DNA of 7,810 nt from Ignavibacteriaceae bacterium. GTDB taxonomy: Bacteria; Bacteroidota; Ignavibacteria; Ignavibacteriales; Ignavibacteriaceae. Under the pieces are notes generated by a model, which was given only the letters and a program-made list of their open reading frames with translations, was not told the DNA's origin and did no database searches. Both the position numbers and the translations under genes were made by a program. This document shows positions 1 through 6,170 of this stretch, one piece after another; within the stretch, counting starts at the first letter, position 1, and each line of letters begins with the position of its first letter. Location of the stretch: NCBI GenBank assembly GCA_025449775.1, contig JANWIS010000162.1:1-7810 (forward strand), read 5' to 3'.

Positions 1-881
1 CCACCCTCAAGAAAAAAAATAATTCTCTCTGAACAAAAAGTATTGGCAAAGTTTATTAACTGATTCGAAATCCAATTGTATCCAGTCAAACTCAAACCCA
101 TATTTGCAAGCGGATCATCCCAATGAGCATCATATCCGGCAGAAACCAAAATTAAATCCGGTTTAAATCTATCCAATGAAGGAATAATAACCTGATTGTA
201 AATAAATTTAAATCCTTCGTCACTTACTCCAGCCTGTAATGGAATATTTATTATTGTTCCTTCTGCTTCTCCGTAACCGGTTTCTCTGATGCTTCCTGTT
301 CCCGGATAAAACGGGTACTGGTGAGTTGAAATAAAAAGTATATCCGGGTTATCACCAATTAAAGCCTGGGTACCATTTCCGTGATGAACATCAATATCAA
401 CTATTGCAACCTTTTTAATTGAAGGATTATTCAAAGATAATTTTGCTGCGATTGCAATATTTCCGAACAGACAAAAACCCATTGACCTGTTGTTTAGTGC
501 ATGATGTCCTGGTGGCCTTACAAGTGCAAATCCATTTTTCAATTCATTATTTATAACAGCTTCTGTTAATTCAATTGAACTTCCAACAGCTGTAGATGCT
601 GCAAGAAAAGAATACTCGTTTGAATATGTATCCGGATCGAGATATCTTCCTCCTCTTTTACAAAATTCCTTCACTTGATTAATATATTCTAATGTATGAC
701 AGCAACTTATTTCATATTCAGTTACAAGACGTGATTTAATAAGTTTCAGCTTGTCAAATAATCCTTCCTCTCTCAAACCTGTAATAATCGATTCCAATCT
801 TTTTGCATTTTCAGGGTGATTAGGATAATCGTGTTTAAGAAAAATCGTGTCATACACTAATCCTGTCTGTAATTTACTCAT
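1..881 (-). CDS. Histone deacetylase / acetoin utilization family deacetylase (C-terminus cut by window edge)
   Basis: Reading the minus strand from the ATG at 881 gives 293 uninterrupted codons running off the left edge. Two in-frame TAA codons lie just before the codon ahead of this ATG, so the start is fixed. The protein shows the arginase-like deacetylase fold signatures in order: HPENAKRL near residue 22, VRPPGHHA with the active-site pair H126/H127, VDIDVHHGNGTQ with zinc ligands D164 and H166, and SAGYDAH with the third zinc ligand D251. The reading ends in LEGG, where the family normally continues EGGY with the catalytic tyrosine, so roughly the last 15-60 residues are missing. The family removes acetyl groups from lysines or small acetylated amines/polyamines; the substrate here cannot be told. 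It has no signal peptide and should be cytoplasmic. It follows a terminator and a tRNA gene, so it is probably transcribed on its own. No strong ribosome binding site is visible. Confidence 0.95.
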   Translation of the reverse strand, partial: MSKLQTGLVYDTIFLKHDYPNHPENAKRLESIITGLREEGLFDKLKLIKSRLVTEYEISCCHTLEYINQVKEFCKRGGRYLDPDTYSNEYSFLAASTAVGSSIELTEAVINNELKNGFALVRPPGHHALNNRSMGFCLFGNIAIAAKLSLNNPSIKKVAIVDIDVHHGNGTQALIGDNPDILFISTHQYPFYPGTGSIRETGYGEAEGTIINIPLQAGVSDEGFKFIYNQVIIPSLDRFKPDLILVSAGYDAHWDDPLANMGLSLTGYNWISNQLINFANTFCSERIIFFLEG

Positions 882-935
882 CGATTATTAACCGAACATT
901 TTGGGAAATGAAGTCATTCAAAGATTAATTGATAT

Positions 936-969
936 TTTAAAATAATAAACCCCGGTATATTTCCGGGGT
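936..969 (-). terminator. Rho-independent terminator after tRNA-Asn
   Basis: On the minus strand a 7-bp stem, ACCCCGG paired with CCGGGGT (949-955 with 963-969), encloses a 7-base A/T loop. It is followed by the T-rich run TTATTATTTT. It starts 12 bases beyond the tRNA-Asn 3' end and lies before the deacetylase start, so it should end the tRNA transcript and separate the two units. Confidence 0.85.
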
Positions 970-980
970 ACAACTATAAG

Positions 981-1054
981 CTCCGCAGGTAGGACTTGAA
1001 CCTACGACCCCCTGATTAACAGTCAGGTGCTCTAACCAACTGAGCTACTGCGGA
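981..1054 (-). tRNA. tRNA-Asn (anticodon GUU)
   Basis: The minus strand folds into a full 74-nt cloverleaf. The acceptor TCCGCAG pairs with CTGCGGA and the discriminator base is G. The D arm is GCTC/GAGC with a GG-containing loop, and the anticodon stem is CCTGA/TCAGG. The anticodon loop CTGTTAA gives anticodon GTT at 1018-1020. The variable loop is 5 nt, and the T arm is GTAGG/CCTAC with TTCAAGT. The 3' CCA is not encoded (CTT follows the discriminator base), so it must be added by a nucleotidyltransferase. It has its own terminator and a plausible promoter and looks monocistronic. Confidence 0.98.
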
Positions 1055-1076
1055 ATTTCTTCAAAATTGGAGTGTA

Positions 1077-1105
1077 AATTTAATCTCTCCTCTACTATGA
1101 AACAA
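1077..1105 (-). promoter_or_regulatory. Possible promoter of tRNA-Asn
   Basis: Read on the minus strand, TTGTTT (1105-1100) and TAAATT (1082-1077) are separated by exactly 17 bases, and the second hexamer ends 22 bases before the mature tRNA 5' end. This fits a sigma-70-like -35/-10 pair with a short processed leader. In AT-rich DNA such matches arise by chance, and promoter consensus differs in this phylum, so the call rests mainly on position. Confidence 0.35.
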
Positions 1106-1252
1106 GAAATCTAAACCGGCCTTATCATCCTAATTTTATTGAATTGAAAATCTTCCGGATAACTTTTGAGCTAACAATCGGCAAATAGAAGTTTAAAACT
1201 GAGCATAATATCTTACCTATTTTAAAATGCTAAAAAGCTTAGAATCATCCGT

Positions 1253-1269
1253 CAATTTCGACGAAATTG
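1253..1269. repeat. Short near-perfect palindrome
   Basis: CAATTTCG and CGAAATTG form 8-base inverted arms around a single A. It is not followed by a T-tract, so it is not a terminator. The symmetry would suit a dimeric regulator's binding site or a small hairpin, but no adjacent gene start supports an operator role. The right arm overlaps AAATTGAAACC, which recurs once at 1370-1380. Its function is unknown. Confidence 0.4.
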
Positions 1270-1530
1270 AAACCCATGAGTAAAAAGATGGTTAAAAAAT
1301 AACATGTTTCTGAAATTAAAGTGTAAATATTACAGGAAGTTTTTCCAAAATAAAAATGATTTTTTGCTCAAATTGAAACCGTCAAAAAATGAAATAACTA
1401 AATTCGAGAGTAGATAGAAATCCTCCGACAAGACTGACATTTCAAAACATTACACCTCGTAACCTCATTCGTTAAAAATTTTAGTGGTATATCAATTGTG
1501 TAATTAGTCATAAAGAATTCAATTCAAATT

Positions 1531-1536
1531 TATAAT
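1531..1536 (+). promoter_or_regulatory. Possible -10 element (TATAAT) of a plus-strand small RNA
   Basis: A perfect TATAAT lies about 130 bases before the orphan plus-strand terminator at 1662. No good -35 hexamer is present at 16-18 bases upstream. By itself it is weak evidence in AT-rich DNA; it is listed because a plus-strand terminator without a gene requires a plus-strand start somewhere in this region. Confidence 0.2.
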
Positions 1537-1661
1537 ACAATAATCAGATTTCGGGTAATCAAATTCGTAATGAAATTCTTAAGAAAGCAAAGATCAATAA
1601 AGTAATAATCAAAAATAATTTTTTAACTCTTCCTATCTCGACTCAACCACAACCACCATAT

Positions 1662-1692
1662 ACCGGCTTCGCCTGAAGCCGGTTTTTATTTT
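1662..1692 (+). terminator. Rho-independent terminator, plus orientation, no gene upstream of it
   Basis: ACCGGCTTC (1662-1670) pairs perfectly with GAAGCCGGT (1675-1683) around the loop GCCT and is followed by TTTTTATTTT. That is a strong intrinsic terminator for plus-strand transcription. Read on the minus strand, the same hairpin lies about 88 bases beyond the ccmF stop but is followed only by TATATGG. It could pause ccm transcription, yet it lacks the T-tract expected there. No plus-strand gene precedes it, so it either ends an unannotated RNA or insulates against antisense transcription into ccmF. Confidence 0.75.
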
Positions 1693-1770
1693 AAAGAACT
1701 TTATTGATGTAATGAATTGTTTATGAAAATTTTTGTGTGGATAAAAATAAAGCGGTTATTTTTTTTGAAG

Positions 1771-4167
1771 TTAAGAACTTATCATTGACTCTTTTAATCT
1801 TCTTAACATAGAAATAATAAACCCTGAAACCATAACAACAATTCCAGTCCAAACCAGATTTATAAACGGTTTAATGCTCGCGGTAACCGAAAGAATAGGA
1901 TTGGATTTAGTTTGGTCATCGGCATTTGAAATAGAAACATCAATATTGCTGGAAGTTAGATTGACCAGGTCTATTTTTAAATTCAATTCATCGGATTTAA
2001 ATGATGTAAATGTAATATTACCATCGACTGACTTTCTGAGAAGTTCTACTTCCGAAATTTCTTTGTTCTTTTCAATTTTAAGAATAGCACTCATTTGAAA
2101 ATCTTTTCCTTCACGCATTGCCTGCATAGTTTCTGCACTTAAATTAAATCGATCAAAAGTAATTGTTGTATTTTCAAACTCAATCAATTCTCCCTTTTTC
2201 AATGAGATATGATTTGTTGAATTATTATCCGTATTACCTTCATCATAACTTAATGGAGACAAGTAAATATCTTTAGTCCAGAGATTCAGGATTGCCGGTT
2301 CTCTCATTAAGCTATTATTGAAATCACTCATATACATAACCGGTGTTACATTATGTTCAGTACTGCCTTTCTTTAAATGAACATTGAATGCATACTTTGT
2401 ATTGTTCTCTATCATATAAATTTCTTTAAAAGTCATTTCATATCCGAAAGCAGAAACAGTTTTCCCTTTTTCCAGATTTATATCAATATCATCACTGTAA
2501 ACCGCTGATCCAATTACACCAAGAATAAAAAGTGCAATTCCTGTATGAGCAACATATGCACCAAGCATCTTTTTGTTACCTTTGATTATCTTGACTGCAA
2601 TATTGAAGTTAACAATCAATGAAAGCATTGTTGTAAAAGATAACAGGATCATCAGAATATCATTCACTCCGCCAAATATCACAAGAACGAGAGTAAACAG
2701 AAGTGCTCCTGAAACAGAATAAATAGATTTCTTAATCAATTCATTCACGTCCGATTTTTTCCATTTGATGAGAAGACTCAAACCATTTAAAAACATTATT
2801 ATAATTGCAAGAGGAATATGCATTTCATTATAAAAGAAAGTATCTACAGACTGCCCGAAAATCGGTGCAGAAGTTCCAACCAGAACAATTATTGCTGAAG
2901 CAATTAGTACAATCATTGCAGTAAATAATGCCAGTTCACGAGATAATAAATTCTCTTCAGAAACTACATTCTCATTCAATGCTTTCCATCTGTATGCAAT
3001 CATTCCGAATCCAAGCAGAATAAAAGTTCCGATAAATAATAATAGAAAGAGGTAAACAACCATTCCGGGATCAACAAATGAATGAACGGAAGCATCGCCA
3101 AGTACTCCGCTTCTTGTAAGAAAAGTACTATAGAGAACCAGTATATAAGTAAGTACACATAAAATTAAATTGGTCTTTGCATATTTTCCGTTACCACCTT
3201 GTGACTGTGTTTTTCTCTGTACTAATAATGTATGAATTCCCGCAATACCAACTAACCATGGAATAAGACTTGAATTCTCTACAGGATCCCATGCCCAGTA
3301 ACCACCCCATCCGAGCATTTCATAAGCCCAGTAACCGCCGAGCATTATTCCAAGACCAAGTATTCCCATTCCTGCAAGAAGCCATGGGAAAGCCTGCCTG
3401 ACCCAATCTTTGTAATCATTTTTCAACAGTGCTGCAATTGCAAATACAAAAGGTACTGTTGCCATTGAAAATCCTGTAAATAAAATCGGTGGATGGATTT
3501 GCATCCAGAAATTAAGCAGCTGAGGATTTAAACCTTTTCCATCAATAATGAACTGATTTATTGAAACTCCTGCTTGAGAAAGAAGCGAAACAAATTCCGA
3601 ATTTACCTGGATAAATCCCTGGTTATTGCTTTGATCAGTAAAGAAAAATTGTTGTATAAACGGAAGATGGAAAAAATTAGAATTTAAATGTTCGATTTTC
3701 AAAAATGTTGGCGTTATCCAGATATATTCAAAAGGATTTTTGAACCAGGGAGAAACCATCACTAAAAGAAATGAAGTTACAAGTGTAAAAACAGCCATCA
3801 CTCTCGGTTCAAGATCGCCTCTTTTAGAAGCGTACGATTGGAGAATTATTCCTACAATTGTGGTGAGCAAAAGCCACAGCATAAAACTGCCCTCTTGTCC
3901 TCCCCAGAATGAAGAAGCCAGATGAAACACTCCCAGGTCCTGGAGAGAATTGTTGCTGTAACTGTATATGTATTTGTACTGGTATTGATGTGTTAAGATT
4001 GAGTACAATAAAATTGCTGAAGCAACTATAACCAGAACTGCCATTGCATGATAAGAAATCCTACCGAAGTTGAGTGTGTTTTTATAACCCCTGTAATTCA
4101 GGAAGTACATTATCATTGAAATAATGCTGAAGGATAATGCAAGTGTAATTACGATGCTTCCTATCAT
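1771..4167 (-). CDS. ccmF: CcmF, cytochrome c heme lyase subunit
   Basis: This 798-residue polytopic inner-membrane protein transfers heme from holo-CcmE to apocytochrome c. Signatures in order are WGGQEGS (88-94), QIHPP (H225), the WWD heme-handling domain WGGYWAWDPVENSS (287-300), H312, TRSGVLGDASVHSF (351-364, H362) and VAHTG (H541). H225, H312, H362 and H541 correspond to the four conserved CcmF histidines. I estimate about 15 membrane segments, the last at roughly 768-788. It is longer than E. coli CcmF (about 650), for two visible reasons: an insertion of around 55 residues rich in F, N and Q (about 150-207) before the GLNP..WMQIHPP segment, and a large periplasmic domain at about 558-765. 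A TAA lies directly before the ATG in frame, so the start is certain. It begins 38 bases after ccmE and has only a weak ribosome binding site. It is the last gene of the operon; no ccmG, ccmH or ccmI follows. Confidence 0.97.
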   Translation of the reverse strand: MIGSIVITLALSFSIISMIMYFLNYRGYKNTLNFGRISYHAMAVLVIVASAILLYSILTHQYQYKYIYSYSNNSLQDLGVFHLASSFWGGQEGSFMLWLLLTTIVGIILQSYASKRGDLEPRVMAVFTLVTSFLLVMVSPWFKNPFEYIWITPTFLKIEHLNSNFFHLPFIQQFFFTDQSNNQGFIQVNSEFVSLLSQAGVSINQFIIDGKGLNPQLLNFWMQIHPPILFTGFSMATVPFVFAIAALLKNDYKDWVRQAFPWLLAGMGILGLGIMLGGYWAYEMLGWGGYWAWDPVENSSLIPWLVGIAGIHTLLVQRKTQSQGGNGKYAKTNLILCVLTYILVLYSTFLTRSGVLGDASVHSFVDPGMVVYLFLLLFIGTFILLGFGMIAYRWKALNENVVSEENLLSRELALFTAMIVLIASAIIVLVGTSAPIFGQSVDTFFYNEMHIPLAIIIMFLNGLSLLIKWKKSDVNELIKKSIYSVSGALLFTLVLVIFGGVNDILMILLSFTTMLSLIVNFNIAVKIIKGNKKMLGAYVAHTGIALFILGVIGSAVYSDDIDINLEKGKTVSAFGYEMTFKEIYMIENNTKYAFNVHLKKGSTEHNVTPVMYMSDFNNSLMREPAILNLWTKDIYLSPLSYDEGNTDNNSTNHISLKKGELIEFENTTITFDRFNLSAETMQAMREGKDFQMSAILKIEKNKEISEVELLRKSVDGNITFTSFKSDELNLKIDLVNLTSSNIDVSISNADDQTKSNPILSVTASIKPFINLVWTGIVVMVSGFIISMLRRLKESMISS

Positions 4168-4205
4168 TTAATCTTATGTTTCTTTTTCAACTTTAAATAA
4201 ATTGG

Positions 4206-4595
4206 TTAAATAGATGAAGAGCTGGTTTTCTGATCCTCGTACTTGCTTGGACATTTGGTCAGGATGTCTTTTGCATGAAAATATCCATTTTGATATTTGC
4301 CTGTAACTACAACACTAACAGCACTTTCAAAGTTGTTGGGAATTGTACCTTCATAAATCACCTTCATCTCGTTGCCTTTATCATCTGCCATAAAGAAAGA
4401 AAATGTTTTTTGTTTATTATTCAACTCATAATTCTTTTCTTTCACCCAGCTACCGGTTGCTTTAACAGTTTTTTCAGATGATTTGACTTTAGCAAAGTCA
4501 TCAGCATACTCAATATTGCTTTGTGTAAAAAGATACATCATCAATCCAAGAAATACGACGATGATAATTCCACCGAATATATATTTACTTTTCAT
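4206..4595 (-). CDS. ccmE: CcmE, periplasmic heme chaperone, cysteine (CxxxY) variant
   Basis: This 129-residue protein has one N-terminal membrane anchor (about 5-23) and a periplasmic OB-fold domain. Family landmarks are VKATGSWV near 44-51, VIYEGTIPNNF at 79-89 and VVVTGKY at 95-101. CcmE binds heme covalently, receiving it from CcmC and passing it to CcmF. Classical CcmE uses the histidine of an HxxxY motif. Here the aligned segment is DILTKCPSKYE, so cysteine C115 (TGT codon, 4251-4253) takes the histidine's place and Y119 is kept. A CxxxY CcmE is known from Desulfovibrio and archaea, where heme is attached through the cysteine. A serine-rich tail closes the protein. The ATG overlaps the end of ccmD by 11 bases, and AGGAG at 4602-4606 is spaced 6 bases from the start, one of the better ribosome binding sites in the operon. 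Confidence 0.95.
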   Translation of the reverse strand: MKSKYIFGGIIIVVFLGLMMYLFTQSNIEYADDFAKVKSSEKTVKATGSWVKEKNYELNNKQKTFSFFMADDKGNEMKVIYEGTIPNNFESAVSVVVTGKYQNGYFHAKDILTKCPSKYEDQKTSSSSI

Positions 4596-4749
4596 TCTTA
4601 TCTCCTATCAATTCTTTTTCAACACTTTTTAATCTTTTGTCGAGAGCAAGCATATAAAAAAATATTCCCGTCCAGACAATCAGCACGATAATCATCACAA
4701 TGTAAATTGCATTATTCTCCAAGAAGTTGTAAAGACCTTCCAAATTCAT
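4585..4749 (-). CDS. ccmD: CcmD-like small membrane protein
   Basis: A 54-codon gene lies between ccmC and ccmE. It consists of a short polar N-terminus (MNLEGLYNFLENN), one hydrophobic membrane helix at about 14-34 ending in WTGIFFYML, and a charged basic/acidic tail (LDKRLKSVEKEL). This is the build of CcmD, which holds holo-CcmE and CcmC together so heme can be released; Bacteroidota have a short version of this type. The ATG overlaps the ccmC stop as ATGA, and the 3' end overlaps ccmE by 11 bases, so all three are translationally linked. AGGGAGG abuts the ATG with no spacer, while a TTG two codons further in (4743-4741) sits 6 bases away. Translation may therefore start at that TTG, giving 52 residues. 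Sequence similarity is modest in so short a protein; position and topology carry much of the call. Confidence 0.88.
   Translation of the reverse strand: MNLEGLYNFLENNAIYIVMIIVLIVWTGIFFYMLALDKRLKSVEKELIGDKNEK
4602..4606 (-). promoter_or_regulatory. Shine-Dalgarno of ccmE
   Basis: AGGAG on the minus strand, with a 6-base spacer to the ATG at 4595. It lies inside the ccmD coding sequence and supports this ccmE start. Most other genes of the operon lack such a clear site. Confidence 0.7.
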
Positions 4750-5471
4750 CCTCCCTGAACCGGCTGTGCCGGCATCAGTAATTGTTTTGTTAATCTTTCT
4801 TTATAGATAATTGATTTGTAACCGACTCTCCACATCCAGAAAAATAAAATTGTAAAGCCGGTAAGTGAAAGAAAGAAAATTAATTGCATACTCGGGTTCA
4901 TTTGAAAATCCACAATCGGTCCTGCGTTTGTATCATCAGCAGAACCGGGATGCAATCCTTTCATAATCCTCGGCATAATAAAAACAAAAAAAGGAACTGT
5001 CACAAAAGCAATCAAAGAATAAACTGCAGAAAGTGTTGCTCTTTTATCTTCAGTTTCAATTGAAGATCTGAGAGCGAACAAAGCACCATAAATCAAAAGC
5101 AGTGCAAATATACTTGTTTGTCTCGGATCCCAGCTCCAGAATTGTCCCCATGCAAATTTTGCCCAAACTGCTCCTGTAACTGTTGCAAGTATACAGAAAA
5201 TCATTCCAAGCTGAGCAGCCGAATAAGCTTTTGCATCATCGTCAGGATTTTTTTTCTTTAAATATCTAAAGGAGAATATAGTTGACATCAGGAATGCAAT
5301 TACAGTTAACCACGCAGTTGGAACATGGAAAAAAATTATTTTGGCATTTTCTTCCAGACCGGGTATGATTGGAAATTCGTACCATTTACTTGGATTCTCA
5401 ACAATCGGAAAGGCAATTCCTGCAATTGAAACGAATGTTAAAAGAATAAATAAAAAAATTTTCCAGATCAT
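4746..5471 (-). CDS. ccmC: CcmC, heme handling protein that loads CcmE
   Basis: This 241-residue protein has six likely membrane segments and belongs to the CcmC/CcsA heme-handling family. The WWD domain is WGQFWSWDPRQTS (108-120). The two axial heme ligand histidines are H49 in FFHVPTAW and H174 in LHPGS, matching the two conserved CcmC histidines on either side of the WWD loop. CcmC presents heme from the membrane to CcmE in the periplasm. The PRQTS after WD, rather than the PVENS seen in this window's CcmF, fits the CcmC subtype. The start lies 33 bases after the ccmB stop. An in-frame TGA with no intervening ATG, GTG or TTG makes the ATG at 5471 the only plausible start. The stop overlaps the ccmD ATG by 4 bases. 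Confidence 0.96.
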   Translation of the reverse strand: MIWKIFLFILLTFVSIAGIAFPIVENPSKWYEFPIIPGLEENAKIIFFHVPTAWLTVIAFLMSTIFSFRYLKKKNPDDDAKAYSAAQLGMIFCILATVTGAVWAKFAWGQFWSWDPRQTSIFALLLIYGALFALRSSIETEDKRATLSAVYSLIAFVTVPFFVFIMPRIMKGLHPGSADDTNAGPIVDFQMNPSMQLIFFLSLTGFTILFFWMWRVGYKSIIYKERLTKQLLMPAQPVQGG

Positions 5472-5504
5472 TAATTTAATACCTGATAATTCTTTCGAGC
5501 TTCA

Positions 5505-6170
5505 TCAATCTTTCCAGATAAACTCGAATAACAAATAGGAAACTGTAATCATTATTATATCATATCCTACAACAATTGCTAATTCAACCTGTGCTTCAAC
5601 AAAATTTACATCATCAAACGAGAACAAAGTTAGCTGAACACAGGTAAGAATCAAAGGCAATAAAATCGGAAATGAGAGTACAGGATACAGTGTTCCTTTT
5701 GCACCGGCTTTTGCAATAATAGCTGCAATTATTGTTGAAGCAGAAGCCAGTCCAATATTTCCTAAAATAAAAGTAACAATGAAGAGAACGAGATTTTGCA
5801 CAACAAATTTTTCAAAGAATACAGAGTAAAGCAAAGTGATCAAAATATTCACACAGAAGACCAGGATAAGATTAAATATGAATTTTCCTGAGAACACGGT
5901 TGATGATGACGCAATTAGTTGAAGTGTAAGCGTTGTTCCTCTTTCTTCTTCTGAAACAAATGCTCTTGCAAGACCTGACATTGCGGTGAAAAAAATAATC
6001 ACCCAGAACAATCCGCCGGTTAAGTTTTCATTAATGGTTTCACTCCCGATTGAAAAGAGTATCACGCTTATTGCAACTATAATAAACATCGCAAGTGAGT
6101 TTATGGCATACCTGGTTTTTAACTCAGAGTGAAAATCCTTTTTAAATAAAGCGAATGGTTTTGCAATCAT
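5505..6170 (-). CDS. ccmB: CcmB, heme exporter ABC permease subunit
   Basis: This 221-residue, six-helix membrane protein is almost exactly the size of E. coli CcmB (220). After the first two membrane segments it carries SEEERGTTLTLQLIASS (about 73-89), the cytoplasmic coupling region where CcmB contacts CcmA; the E..R.TL..L pattern is typical of the family. With CcmA (and CcmC) it forms the ABC complex whose ATP hydrolysis releases holo-CcmE from CcmC/D. Despite the name, it has not been shown to be the heme transporter itself. Its ATG overlaps the ccmA stop as ATGA, indicating translational coupling, with a weak GGAAG seven bases ahead. I see no missing segment. Confidence 0.95.
   Translation of the reverse strand: MIAKPFALFKKDFHSELKTRYAINSLAMFIIVAISVILFSIGSETINENLTGGLFWVIIFFTAMSGLARAFVSEEERGTTLTLQLIASSSTVFSGKFIFNLILVFCVNILITLLYSVFFEKFVVQNLVLFIVTFILGNIGLASASTIIAAIIAKAGAKGTLYPVLSFPILLPLILTCVQLTLFSFDDVNFVEAQVELAIVVGYDIIMITVSYLLFEFIWKD

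Larger units (their letters stand above)
1055..1770. other. Gene-poor intergenic region between the ccm operon and tRNA-Asn
   Basis: About 700 bases carry no convincing protein gene on either strand. The longest ATG-started frame seen is 37 codons (1304-1417, plus strand), lysine-rich with no ribosome binding site or recognisable motif. The stretch holds the likely tRNA promoter at its left end, a 17-base inverted repeat (1253-1269), a perfect TATAAT at 1531 on the plus strand and a strong plus-oriented terminator hairpin at 1662. It may encode a small RNA, or may be decayed sequence. I see no recognisable riboswitch or known structured RNA in it. Confidence 0.6.

Noticed and set aside
1264..1380. 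Two copies of AAATTGAAACC about 106 bases apart, ending like many CRISPR repeats (ATTGAAAC)
   Set aside because: Only 11 bases match, the flanks differ, there are just two copies, the spacing is too long and no cas genes are present. It is chance similarity in AT-rich DNA.
1304..1417. 37-codon plus-strand frame starting ATG TTT CTG
   Set aside because: It is lysine-rich low-complexity sequence with no ribosome binding site, motif or conserved neighbour. Frames of this length are expected by chance.
1537..1677. Plus-strand frame open from just after a TAA at 1534-1536 to the TGA inside the terminator hairpin, with a proline/glutamine-rich end
   Set aside because: There is no ATG, GTG or TTG start in it, and it ends inside a terminator stem. 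It is more likely part of an RNA or non-coding.
1662..1683. The hairpin as the main terminator of the ccm operon
   Set aside because: In the minus direction it is followed by TATATGG and not a T-run. The T-tract is on the plus side, so any role for the ccm operon is secondary.
1874..5538. Plus-strand frames of 61-74 codons inside ccmF, ccmE and ccmC (1874-2098, 3740-3925, 4275-4481, 5341-5538)
   Set aside because: Each lies antisense to a well-conserved ccm gene whose motifs are intact, and none has a recognisable protein pattern. They are antisense shadows.
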